Part shown: piece by piece, positions 50,843-60,800 of the stretch
How positions within the stretch are numbered: position 1 is the first letter of the stretch
Layout: each line of letters opens with the position of its first letter
From: Lachnospiraceae bacterium UBA3850
GTDB lineage: Bacteria > Bacillota > Clostridia > Lachnospirales > Lachnospiraceae
DNA: 64,000 bases
Assembly (NCBI GenBank): GCA_002392655.1
Contig: DGHK01000050.1
Span: forward strand, 1-64,000
Direction: 5' to 3'
The notes under the pieces: model-generated
What the model was told of the DNA's origin: nothing
The model's database searches: none
What the model saw: the letters and a program-made list of their open reading frames with translations, nothing else
Made by a program: the position numbers and the translations under genes

Positions 50843-52639
50843 GTGTCTATATTTGATAGAAAAAATATATCGGGGTCATTCGATTGGAATGAGGTGTATT
50901 CATTGGATATTGATGTTGATGAATATAAAAAAGTCGTTGTTGACTGGAAGAGTCAACTCAGAAGATTAAAAGAAGAGAACAGATTATTGATGAGTATATT
51001 GCATGGTGGGATTTCATTTGATAAAAAGTCAGTGATTAACTCTATGGAGAGAGTTCTTGATGAAAGTGTGAAGTGGTCTGTTAAGAATAATAGTAATGAA
51101 TTGTTTTCTCTTGCATTGATCGATTATTTGATGTCATACAATGATGATGTCTATAATCCATTTATTAATAGGATAACGCAAGGGTTTGATAAAAAAAATA
51201 ATGATGCAATCAGGTTTATGAAACCATCGATTTGGAATAATCCTGGAATTGAGTATGATGATGTTGATGATGAGTCGTTATTTTATAATAAAGCAGATAG
51301 ATTTCTGGTTGGAACAATGAGTGCTGATTATCCAAGAAAAGAGCTTATTATTCAGTATGCACTTGCTTTTGGTTTAGACAGTAAAACAACTAATCTATGG
51401 TTGAAAATGGCTGGAAGAGATAAGCTTTACACTTTGGATATAGTGGATATAGTTTGTCGCTTTTATTTGGACTTTTACAGTAGTAATTCTGATAATACAA
51501 AAGACGATATAGAGTATAGGCTTAAAAATGTAAAATCAAAAATAAATTACTATATGAATCTTGTGGCACAGAACAGCAGATTAGATGAAAATGAATGGGG
51601 CATAAAACTTAAGGCTTTGGAAGATGGAGTGTATTTTGAAGATAAGAATAGTGTTTCTGATTATAACTGGAGAAAAAAAGAGTGGAGTTTTTTGAAACTG
51701 CTGAATGAAACAAGAAATAAAACATTTGGGAAGGATTCAAATGAAAAAAGTCTAACAATCTATATAGATAATAAACTTTTGGGGAAGGAAGAAATTGTAG
51801 ATGAGGATGAACTGGATAAGATAATAAATGATAATATTACTCTATTTAGACAAGTCCATTATTCTCTGACCGAAAAAAATATAGAGTATTTGTCCGATAT
51901 CGATAGAATACGTAAGAATTTGTATTTTTATACGAATCAGGTGGTGTACAAGGGGGATGAGTTTTCAACTGAAGCTGGTAAAAACACAATAAAAATGGCA
52001 GTTGATAGAGAAAGGATGAATCCTGAGATATCAGATCTTTTGAGTGGCTCAAAGAAGAAACTTACTACATTGCTTAACATAGCCAATTCAGTTATCGGTA
52101 GTGAAAATATTCTTGAAAGTGAATTCTTTTTTAGAACAATTAAAGGTAATAGTTCTAATTCTCTTCGAAACAAGATTCTTGGAAGAGGTAAAAATGTAGG
52201 GGGCGAGAAGGGATATTATCTGGAAAAAATGTCAATAGTAACTGCTATGAAATATTGTTTGGGCACTGGGAATGAAGACGAAATTGGCGAATATATGCGT
52301 CTTTGTGGCTATTGGGATTTTGACCTAATAGATATTTATAAAAGAGAAGATCATAAAGATGACATATACTTCCTTACACCGGGCGATTTATATCTGTTGT
52401 TTTTATTTAAACTTAGAGATCAGATACTTGTCGAATGGTATAGCGATAGTATGGATGTTGATATGAAAGTATGGATGAATGACATGAGAAGCAAATTTCC
52501 AATTGTAGCTCTTTCTGCCCTTGTATCACGTGATATCCAACTTGTTAGTAAGAAAATGTATAGTGATTATTATGAGGATCTAATTATTAGATTCATTCCG
52601 TTTTGTACAGAAAATAGCAATATGTATTGGTATGAATGA
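50843..52639 (+). CDS. Protein with two degenerate XRE-type HTH modules, partner of kinase
   Basis: A 598-residue protein. Two similar segments resemble the helix-turn-helix modules found near Ser/Thr kinases: residues about 165-200 (KELIIQYALAFGLDS, WLKMAGRDKLYTLD) and about 460-500 (KMSIVTAMKYCLGTG, YMRLCGYWDFDLID). The rest is helical with no recognised enzyme motif. Start GTG 50843 has GGGAGG 7-8 bases upstream; an upstream TTG lacks a site. It lies 19 bp before the kinase gene and has its own promoter, so the pair is probably a unit separate from cas1-cas2. It may be the kinase's substrate or regulator. Confidence 0.65.
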   Translation: MSIFDRKNISGSFDWNEVYSLDIDVDEYKKVVVDWKSQLRRLKEENRLLMSILHGGISFDKKSVINSMERVLDESVKWSVKNNSNELFSLALIDYLMSYNDDVYNPFINRITQGFDKKNNDAIRFMKPSIWNNPGIEYDDVDDESLFYNKADRFLVGTMSADYPRKELIIQYALAFGLDSKTTNLWLKMAGRDKLYTLDIVDIVCRFYLDFYSSNSDNTKDDIEYRLKNVKSKINYYMNLVAQNSRLDENEWGIKLKALEDGVYFEDKNSVSDYNWRKKEWSFLKLLNETRNKTFGKDSNEKSLTIYIDNKLLGKEEIVDEDELDKIINDNITLFRQVHYSLTEKNIEYLSDIDRIRKNLYFYTNQVVYKGDEFSTEAGKNTIKMAVDRERMNPEISDLLSGSKKKLTTLLNIANSVIGSENILESEFFFRTIKGNSSNSLRNKILGRGKNVGGEKGYYLEKMSIVTAMKYCLGTGNEDEIGEYMRLCGYWDFDLIDIYKREDHKDDIYFLTPGDLYLLFLFKLRDQILVEWYSDSMDVDMKVWMNDMRSKFPIVALSALVSRDIQLVSKKMYSDYYEDLIIRFIPFCTENSNMYWYE

Positions 52640-52658
52640 TTGAGAGTGTAAATTTATT

Positions 52659-54812
52659 ATGAAGATAGAAGAAAAGTATAAATTGGGAAAAATAATATGT
52701 GAAACGGAGAATTCTGTCCTGTATGAAGCAAGAAAGATTAATGACTTTGAAGGAACTGATGAACTTCGTTTTGTTGTAAAAAAGTATAAGAATAGTAATG
52801 TCCTTTCCGTTAAAGAAAAGAATAATTCTCAGCTGGTAGAAAACTTTGCTCACTTAAGTGTAGTTATACCTGTGTTAGAAATGTATGATGATGGATCGCT
52901 TGTGATGCAATTTAAAAATAGTGGTATATTTTTAAATGATTTTATATCAATGATAAAAGAAAAAAAGGCAGTTGATTATTCGGAATTAATATTAACTGTT
53001 ATTCATAAGGTTCTTTTATCGTTGTACGTTCTTCATAATTGTTTCAAAGGTTTTGATAACAGAAAGGGATATATCCATATGGATATTCATCCCGGGAATA
53101 TTTTTCTCGAAAATCTGAGCAAAGAAACACCAAGTGATTTTAACGGTGTTTCAGTAAAGTTTTTAGATATGAGTAATGCCATATGTATGGATGAAAATGG
53201 AAAAGCAAAAAGAGAAAGTGAAGTTGCTATAACTCCTGGTTATTCAGCTCCTGAACTTTTTGATTATGAAAATCTATATTTTAGAGAAACTACAGATGTT
53301 TATTCTGTCGCATCTATTCTTGCTGAACTTGTTTCAATATGTAAGCCGAGAAACATATTAATTCGATGTCTTTTAGACAGAATTATTGATATTGGACTAA
53401 AAACCTCAAGTATGTATAGGTATTCATCTGCAAAGGAAATGGATAATGCCATTAAAGATACAATAGAGTTAATAGGCGCAATAAATAATAATGATTATAT
53501 TCAAACTGCAATATTGTCTTATAAGATGAATATTGATGTGAATACTTTGAAAGAATCAGCAGTTGAATTAAATGATAAGAGTTTTAAAACTGCACTCGGA
53601 GAATTAAGAGCTATGCAGTTGGTTAATCGACCAAACAATGACAGGATAGTATATATCTATGAGTACTTGAATGAATTGTATAATGTTTCAAAGGATAAAA
53701 TATATGATACAGATTGTTTTGGTCAGTTTGAAGCTGATCTTATATATCTAGGTTTATCCAGTTACAATAATATTGGTGCCACCGAAAAAGCATTTGAATT
53801 GGTAGAGAGGTTTGATGAGGTAAAGCATCAAGGAAAAATATCAATGAATGATTATTCGAGGATTGCGAATAGAATTGCTGTTTCATTTTATGATGCTGGT
53901 GACTTTGAAACAGCTGCAGAAAGACAAAAAAAGAATATATCAATACTCGAGAGGATATACAGTGTACTTTGTGAGGTTTCAGAAGATTCAGAACTTCGAA
54001 TTGACACGGATGAAACAACTAAAAATCTTGGAAGAGCTTACAGTAGTTATGGAAGATATATCTACTCTGTGGGAAGAAGAACTCATAATTCACAACAGGT
54101 AAATCTTGGAGTGGATTATCTGGAGAAAGCATTGGATATTTTTGTACATGATATAGAAAATAGGTTGATTACTATCTCGGCAATACTTCATGTTGCAGCT
54201 GAAATTGGAGATAAAGCTCTTTTTGAAAAGTATGAAGGAGAATACTTTGGGTCAATGAATAATGGATGGACTGTCCAGAGTATAGAACACTTTTTATCGG
54301 GGGATGATCTTACGAATTATCAGAACGATAATTATGACTATTCATTACTTACAATGATAAAGTGTATCGACGCATTTTACGTCAATAAAATAGGTCCTGA
54401 ATTTGAGGAAGTACTTAGGAGATTAGTTGATCAGCTGTGTAGTAGAGAACGATATGGATATCCGATAAATCTTATATTCACATACCTTGGTCATATTATA
54501 TATCAGATGAATGGAAATAAGGTGGACGAGGATGTTAATTTGATGTATGAGTTGGGCACAACATTGAGCAAATCCTTTAGGGTTGATAATCAGTCAATGT
54601 CGGTTATTACAATTATGTCCTATCAGAAACTTTGGAATCTTGAATGTATGAAAAATTCAGAGAGTGATGATAAAGCTGATGTGAGCGATAGTAAGCAGAA
54701 ATTATTGAATGAATTCATAGAGAAAACTAAGAATGGTGGGACGTCATTAGAAAAGTATAGTGAGTATGCTAAAGAATATCAGACTCTTGGTGAATTAGTA
54801 TATTTCGTGTAG
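52659..54812 (+). CDS. Ser/Thr protein kinase with TPR-like C-terminal region
   Basis: A 717-residue protein. The eukaryote-like kinase domain occupies residues 1-275. The ATP lysine is in VVKKY (K41), the catalytic loop is HMDIHPGN (H140, D142, N147; HRD has become HMD), DFG is changed to DMS (D170 kept), APE is intact at 197-199, and TTDVYS follows. The Gly-rich loop is weak. So it may be active. Residues 300-700 are TPR-like helices; 480-610 resemble residues 620-765 of the DUF3800-like protein upstream of cas13a. No membrane segment. A role in phage sensing or dormancy is inferred from context. Confidence 0.8.
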   Translation: MKIEEKYKLGKIICETENSVLYEARKINDFEGTDELRFVVKKYKNSNVLSVKEKNNSQLVENFAHLSVVIPVLEMYDDGSLVMQFKNSGIFLNDFISMIKEKKAVDYSELILTVIHKVLLSLYVLHNCFKGFDNRKGYIHMDIHPGNIFLENLSKETPSDFNGVSVKFLDMSNAICMDENGKAKRESEVAITPGYSAPELFDYENLYFRETTDVYSVASILAELVSICKPRNILIRCLLDRIIDIGLKTSSMYRYSSAKEMDNAIKDTIELIGAINNNDYIQTAILSYKMNIDVNTLKESAVELNDKSFKTALGELRAMQLVNRPNNDRIVYIYEYLNELYNVSKDKIYDTDCFGQFEADLIYLGLSSYNNIGATEKAFELVERFDEVKHQGKISMNDYSRIANRIAVSFYDAGDFETAAERQKKNISILERIYSVLCEVSEDSELRIDTDETTKNLGRAYSSYGRYIYSVGRRTHNSQQVNLGVDYLEKALDIFVHDIENRLITISAILHVAAEIGDKALFEKYEGEYFGSMNNGWTVQSIEHFLSGDDLTNYQNDNYDYSLLTMIKCIDAFYVNKIGPEFEEVLRRLVDQLCSRERYGYPINLIFTYLGHIIYQMNGNKVDEDVNLMYELGTTLSKSFRVDNQSMSVITIMSYQKLWNLECMKNSESDDKADVSDSKQKLLNEFIEKTKNGGTSLEKYSEYAKEYQTLGELVYFV

Positions 54813-54892
54813 TATAATAATTCTTGGCTTGTATATCGTTGCGTTATGTGGCGAATACACAGAATCAGAGAGGATATTAAAGGAGAACAAAA

Positions 54893-55195
54893 ATGGTCAA
54901 ACACATAATCTTATGGCAATTAAAGGATGAGCTTACAACAGAGGAAAAATCAAAAGTTAAAGCTGATATAAAAGCAGGGCTTGAAGGACTTGCAGGAAAG
55001 ATACCTGGGCTTGTTGAGATACATGTACAGACGCAGTCGCTTGAGTCATCAAATGCGGATCTGATGCTGGATTCAACTTTTGAGGATGAGGCATCGCTCA
55101 AGGGATATGCTGTTCATCCGGAGCATGTTGCAGTTGCGGATGGAGTAGTAAGACCGAACACCAAGAACAGGGTTTGTTTGGATTTTGTAAAGTAA
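54893..55195 (+). CDS. Dabb-domain (stress-responsive A/B barrel) protein
   Basis: A 100-residue protein of the Dabb family: MVKHIILWQLKDE at the start, LEGLAGKIPGLVEIHV in the middle, and FEDEASLKGYAVHPEH near the end. These small dimeric barrels are common in anaerobes; their task is unknown. AAAGGAG stands 7 bases before the ATG. It marks the return to ordinary chromosomal genes after the accessory island. Confidence 0.88.
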   Translation: MVKHIILWQLKDELTTEEKSKVKADIKAGLEGLAGKIPGLVEIHVQTQSLESSNADLMLDSTFEDEASLKGYAVHPEHVAVADGVVRPNTKNRVCLDFVK

Positions 55196-55240
55196 TCACT
55201 TCTCATCTTGAGGTATATTAAAAAGAAAAGAGGTATTCAA

Positions 55241-55702
55241 ATGAAAAAGCTAGTGGTAGTTACATTTGTTCTTTGCATCATTACGCTGGGTGTTTCGATA
55301 ACGGCTCTTGTGTGCACGATGAACAAGTCGGATGATCAGTCGAAGGAGACTGTGGCTGAGGAGACGGTTGAGAATAATGATGCTGAGGATGTTCAGTATG
55401 TGCTTTATCTGGGAACGAATGATAAGGACACAAATGAGCCGGTGTTTGAACCGGATGAGTCTAAGGAGATGTTGAAGAAAATCCTTATTGATCATTTCGG
55501 CGGATATACGATTCAGGAAGCTGCCGGTGGATGGAAGGATGGAGATAAGGTGTATCAGGAGTATACCCTTGTCATTTATCTGAGTGATACTACTTCGGAA
55601 GAGGTTTATAAGGCGGCTGATGAGATGATTGATACATTTCACCAGAGTTCTGTCCTGATACATAAGAATGGTACAGAGACGGAGTTTTATTCCGGAAAGT
55701 GA
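55241..55702 (+). CDS. Membrane-anchored secreted protein, DUF3574-like
   Basis: A 153-residue protein with an N-terminal signal/anchor (about residues 3-25, VVVTFVLCIITLGVSITALVC), an acidic linker, and a compact domain beginning YVLYLGTNDKDTNEP and containing GGYTIQEAAGGW. The domain reminds me of DUF3574 proteins but I am not sure. AGAGG precedes the ATG at 55241, which starts the signal sequence; a 33-base upstream extension has no site. It is followed 12 bp later by the YoaK-like gene. Confidence 0.6.
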   Translation: MKKLVVVTFVLCIITLGVSITALVCTMNKSDDQSKETVAEETVENNDAEDVQYVLYLGTNDKDTNEPVFEPDESKEMLKKILIDHFGGYTIQEAAGGWKDGDKVYQEYTLVIYLSDTTSEEVYKAADEMIDTFHQSSVLIHKNGTETEFYSGK

Positions 55703-55714
55703 GTTGAGTAATAA

Positions 55715-56374
55715 ATGGCCACTAAAAAACAGATATCCGAAAGCTTTCGGCTGAGCGCGATTCTTTCGTTTTCGGGCGGGCTTCAGGATGCATACACTTA
55801 CAATATGAGAGGGCATGTGTTTGCAAATGCGCAGACTGGAAATGTAGTACTGATGAGCCAGCATTTTATGCAAAGTAATTGGTGGCTCGGATTTCGGTAC
55901 CTGATCCCCATCATTTCCTTCGCCCTTGGAATTCTGACAGCGGAGCAGATAGGCAATAGATACAAGTATGCCAAGAGGATTCACTGGAGGCAGATAATAC
56001 TGCTGATTGAGATTGTTTTGCTCGTGATAGTAGGCTTTCTTCCGAAGGATTACGATATGCTTGCAAATGTAATCGTTTCCTTTTCGTGTGCGATGCAGGT
56101 GCAGTCATTCCGTTCATTTCACGGCTATGGATATGCAAGTACGATGTGCATAGGAAACCTCAGAAGCGGAACAGAGAGCTTGTCGGAGTATCTCAGAGAC
56201 AGAGATAAGTCTGCATTAAGAAAGGCCATAAATTATTATGGCATAATTCTGATTTTCGCAGTCGGAGCCGGCGTAGGCGGCGTGCTGTCCACGATTATCG
56301 GAATAAAAACCATATGGGTATCAGTTGCACTTTTAGGTGTTGACTGCCTTATGATGATAAGAAAACCTCAGTAG
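55715..56374 (+). CDS. YoaK/DUF1275 family membrane protein
   Basis: A 219-residue membrane protein of the DUF1275 (YoaK) family. It shows the signature LSFSGGLQDAYTYNMRGHVF followed by NAQTGNVVLMSQ, then several hydrophobic segments, and the family's second half with ALRKAINYYGIILIFAVGAG. It has six predicted membrane helices. The family is widespread but its transport substrate is unknown. It begins 12 bp after the previous stop, and its own stop is 14 bp before the VanZ-like ATG; the three may be co-transcribed. Confidence 0.9.
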   Translation: MATKKQISESFRLSAILSFSGGLQDAYTYNMRGHVFANAQTGNVVLMSQHFMQSNWWLGFRYLIPIISFALGILTAEQIGNRYKYAKRIHWRQIILLIEIVLLVIVGFLPKDYDMLANVIVSFSCAMQVQSFRSFHGYGYASTMCIGNLRSGTESLSEYLRDRDKSALRKAINYYGIILIFAVGAGVGGVLSTIIGIKTIWVSVALLGVDCLMMIRKPQ

Positions 56375-56388
56375 TTTTGGAGGAAGAT

Positions 56389-56973
56389 ATGATAGATTTT
56401 AGAGAAGGAAATATTGGAATCAGGTTTGATATAACCTTTTGGCAGCTTTGGATCTTTATAACAGTAGTCTGGCTGCTGGTTAGAGCATTTTTTGTGATTA
56501 AGAATAAGAAGATAGATATTAAGTATGAAGTGAAGCTGCTCTCTGTATATGTATGTCTGGTGGTAGTTTCACGCTTTGTTTACTTTCCGCTTGGACTGGA
56601 GAATGGACATATAAAGCCGCTGGTTTTTGATTCGGAGAAGATCACTCCGATCTGGTACAACCTGGTACCGATCAAGCATATGTTTGATCATTATGATGGA
56701 TGGCTCGTCAACATTATCGGAAATATCGCGATGTTTATTCCGGTTGGAGTGTGCTGGCCTTTCTGTTTCAAGCGGCTGAATACTGTGTGGAAATCAATCC
56801 TTGCCGGATTTGGATTGACGCTATTTATTGAATTAAGTCAGCTGGTATTTTATGATAGATGCAGTGACATCGATGATCTCATCATGAATGGAACAGGTGC
56901 GATCATCGGTTCGATTCTGTATTTTATATTCAGAAGAAAAACTGCTAGTGTTAAAGAAGCTGGCGAAAAATAA
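56389..56973 (+). CDS. VanZ-like family membrane protein
   Basis: A 194-residue protein with five hydrophobic segments. The VanZ signature is visible in NLVPIKHMFDHYDGWLVNIIGN (partly: NIIGNIAMFIPVG), GFGLTLFIELSQL, and DIDDLIMNGTGAIIGS. Members include the teicoplanin-resistance protein VanZ, though most are of unknown function in the envelope. The ATG at 56389 follows TGGAGGAAG. It is followed 31 bp later by the S1-domain gene. Confidence 0.9.
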   Translation: MIDFREGNIGIRFDITFWQLWIFITVVWLLVRAFFVIKNKKIDIKYEVKLLSVYVCLVVVSRFVYFPLGLENGHIKPLVFDSEKITPIWYNLVPIKHMFDHYDGWLVNIIGNIAMFIPVGVCWPFCFKRLNTVWKSILAGFGLTLFIELSQLVFYDRCSDIDDLIMNGTGAIIGSILYFIFRRKTASVKEAGEK

Positions 56974-57004
56974 ATCATTAGTAGAAAGTTAGGAGTGTAA
57001 CAAA

Positions 57005-57703
57005 ATGGAAGAATCAATGAAAGACTTAGGCGCAATGCTGGAGGAATCCTACAGCTTGATGGGGGATGGTGTCCATGATACGGACGCGCTTCTCGCGTGG
57101 AGAAGAGCGGAGGAGCTCATGGAGTCACAGGAAAACTTCACCGTTACGGTAAGTGAAGTGGTAAAGGGCGGAGTCGTTGCAGACTTCGATGGAATTAGAG
57201 CATTTATTCCTATTTCCAAGCTGTCGCTTGAAAGGATCGACTCGTGCGACACATTCCTTGGAAAGGAGCTTGAGGTAAGAGTTTTTGAGGCGGATATGGA
57301 AGCTGATAAGCTGATCCTTTCTGCAAAGGAAATCCTCAGGGAGAGACAGGAGCTCAGCAAAAAGAAGAAGCTTTCCGATATAAAGGTTGGACAGGTTTTC
57401 ACCGGCACGGTTTCAACTCTCAAGGAGTACGGAGCTTTTGTTGATATAGGTGATGGTCTGTCCGGACTGGTTCATATCTCTCAGATATCACATGAGAGAA
57501 TCAAGCATCCTGGGGTGGTTCTAAAAGAAGGCCAGGAGGTAAATGTAAAAGTAATCGATATCAAGGATGGCAAGATATCGCTTTCAATCAAAGCACTTCT
57601 GGACAATCCTGAGGAGGTACCTTCTGATGAGGAGATCGAGCTTCCTGAGTCAGAAGGACTTGGAACATCACTCGGTGATCTACTAAAAGGTTTAAATTTA
57701 TAG
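57005..57703 (+). CDS. S1 RNA-binding domain protein
   Basis: A 232-residue protein with two S1 domains: one at about residues 42-110 (FTVTVSEVVKGGVVADFDGIRAFIP without a perfect consensus) and a second, canonical one at about 128-198 (VGQVFTGTVSTLKEYGAFVDI, then GLVHISQIS). The C-terminus is acidic. It resembles the clostridial two-S1 version of ribosomal protein S1-like factors and probably binds mRNA. TTAGGAG is 8 bases before the ATG. Confidence 0.88.
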   Translation: MEESMKDLGAMLEESYSLMGDGVHDTDALLAWRRAEELMESQENFTVTVSEVVKGGVVADFDGIRAFIPISKLSLERIDSCDTFLGKELEVRVFEADMEADKLILSAKEILRERQELSKKKKLSDIKVGQVFTGTVSTLKEYGAFVDIGDGLSGLVHISQISHERIKHPGVVLKEGQEVNVKVIDIKDGKISLSIKALLDNPEEVPSDEEIELPESEGLGTSLGDLLKGLNL

Positions 57704-57811
57704 TGGAAATATGTTAAAATATATGCAGTTTTACTGTTTACAGAGTGAGGGTATTGTTTGATTATGATATCGAAACTTATTTTAGTTCGAACATCATAGG
57801 AGGTGTAGTAG

Positions 57812-60800
57812 TTGGACAGACGAAGGGGGATAAAACGTTCGGTAGTGCTCTTGCTGCTTGTTACGTTTTTTATGGGCTTTTTAGTACCTCCCGTGGTACA
57901 TGCTGAAGAAAAAGAAGAAAAGGAAGAGAAGGTGGTCCGTGTGGGCTGGTATGACTCGTCCTTTTGTTATTATGACAGCTTTGGCAGGCGCTGTGGTATA
58001 GCGTACGAATATGAGCAGAAGATATCTGCCTACACAGACTGGACCTATGAGTATGTCGAGGACAGCTGGTCTAACCTCCTTCAGATGTTGAAGGACGGAG
58101 AGATAGATCTTCTTAGTGATGTGTCATACACTCCTGAGAGAGAAGAATTCATGCTCTACCCTGATCTTCCGATGGGTACTGAGTCGTATTATATCTATGT
58201 TGATGCAGATAACAGAGATATTTCTGCGGATAACATAGAGTCTTTGAACGGGAAACGAATAGGTGTAAACAAGGACAGCATACAGGAAGCATTCCTGAAG
58301 GAATGGTCAGAAAAGTATGATGTTTCAGTTAAGATAGTTCCCGTTTCCGTTAATGAAGCTGAATCCATGGAGATGGTTGCCAGTGGGGAACTTGATGGAT
58401 ATGCTTCCATATTCACATTTGATTCTGAACAGAAAGTAATTCCGGTCGCAAGAATAGGTGGTTCGGATTACTATTATGCTGTCAATAAGAATCGTCCTGA
58501 TCTGCTTGCCGAACTGAATATGGCACTTGCAGAGATTCAGGATGAGGATCCGTATTTAAATCAGAAGATATCCGAAGAACGTCTCTACAATAGTAGAACA
58601 AATGCTCTTATTACGCCTTCCGAGGAGGAATGGATTAATGAGCATGGCACTATTCGTATAGGCTACAGGAATAACTACTTGCCGTTTTGTTCACGGGATG
58701 AGAAAAGCGGAGAACTTACAGGTGCACTTAAGGATTATCTGGCACAGGCCAAGAACAATCTGAATTATCCTGATTTAAAGATCGAGACTATACCTTATGA
58801 TTCAACGGAGGAAGGGCTTGAAGCACTAAGCAATGGGGAAGTTGACTGTATATTCCCGGTATATTTAAGTACCTACGACGCAGATCAGAGAGGTATCAGA
58901 CTGACTTCGCCGGCTATGAAGACAGAAATGAATGCAATTATGCGAAGTTCGGAGAAGAGAGTCCTGTCAGAGGATTCCGAGATTAATTTTGCGTTAAATG
59001 ATGGCATGATGAATGTCGAAACCTTTATCATGGATCATTATCCCAAGGTTAACAGAGAAAACTATGCTGGGCTTGATAGATGTTATGACGCAGTTTCTGA
59101 TGGAAGCGCAGACTGTGTTCTTGTAAGTGGTTATAGAATCCCAACAACAGAGGAAACTTTAAAGAAAAAGAAGTTGGTTTCCGTACCAACGGGAGAATCT
59201 ATGCCGCTTTCTTTTGCTGTAAGAAAGTCAGATACCGAGATGTACTTCTTTATGAATAAAACTGCAGTTATGACGGAAAGTGGAGATATGGATTCGGCAC
59301 TTGCTTCATATATGTTGAATGATCAGAAGGTAACCTTTATGCAGTTCCTTAGAGATCATCTGGTTTTTGTGATAGTCACTCTGATTGTTATATTCTCCGT
59401 TGTTATTTTCCTTCTGGTACAGAAGATGAAGGCAGACCGACTGGCTAATAAGCAAAGAGGATTGCTTGAAGAAGCGGCTGAGGTTGCGGAGCTAAAACAG
59501 ACTGTTACATCCCTTCTTGATAACATGCCGGGAATGAACTATACCAAGGATGCTGAGACGGGAGTGTATCTGGCATGTAACCAGGAATTTGCTGAACGTG
59601 CGCACAAGAAGAGTCCGGAAGAGGTTGTCGGGCTTACTGCATATGATCTGTTCGACGAAGAGATGGCAAAGCATTATATAGAGGATGATAACATAGCGCT
59701 TTCCATGGATGAGCCGTATATATTCTATGAGAATGTTAAGAATGCCACAGGCGAGCAGGTACAGATCAGAACAACAAAACTCAAGTATACCGATGCCAAT
59801 GGTCGTCAGTGTGTGCTCGGAATCTCGATTGATGTTTCAGATACAGTTCGTATCAACAGAGGAAGTGTAAAAAACAAAGAGTCCTATGAGAAGGCCAGAA
59901 ACTCGGGAATTATATTTACCCATATAGCGCAGGCGCTTGCACATGGATACATAGATCTGTACTACATAGATCTTAATTCGGAGGAGTATATAGAGTATCG
60001 CCTGGATGATGAAGGTGGAAGTCTGGTCGAAGCACGTCGTGGATGGCACTTTTTCGAGGAGTGTCAGGAGGTGATCGATAGAGAGGTATATCCGGAGGAT
60101 TGCGATACTATCAAGAAAGCTTTGGATAGAAAGACTCTTGAGACTGAGTTGGGACAGAACAATACATTTATGATAACCTATCGAATAATAAGTGATGTGA
60201 CTCCGAAGTACGTAAGTATGAAGATAACACGTATGCAGGATGACAATCGATTTATCATTTTGGGTATTACAGATGTGGATGAGCAGATGAAGGAGCACAA
60301 CGCGGCTGCACAGATGCAGGAGGAACAGGTTGCTTATAACAGAATAAGTGCGCTTGCCGGTGATTTCTTCTGCATATACATAGTAGTTCCGGAAACAGGT
60401 CAGTACAGAGAGTTTAATGCATCAGGCGACTTTGATCTGTTTGAACATCATGGTGAGGGGCTTGACTTCTTTACTGACGCAAGAGAACGTGCGGTATTGG
60501 GTATCTATCCGGAAGATCAGAATCGTTTCCTTACTGCACTTACAAAAGAAAATGTAATGGCCGAGGTTGAGCAAAGTGGAATCTTTACTCTGAGCTGCCG
60601 TATGATGATAAAGGGCGAGCCGCGATATGTTCAGTTCAAGGCTGCACTTGTAGAAGAGAAGGAAGGAGCGCGTCTGATAATCGGTGTAAACGATATCGAT
60701 TCTCAGGTTCGTCAGGAAGAAGAGTATGGCAGACGTCTGGCTCAGGCACGTATAGAAGCAAACATAGATGCACTTACAGGTGTAAAGAACAGAAATGCTT

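Noticed and set aside
33728..54812. Prophage
   Set aside because: No integrase, terminase, capsid or tail genes are present; only a tRNA fragment and small regulators hint at past mobility.
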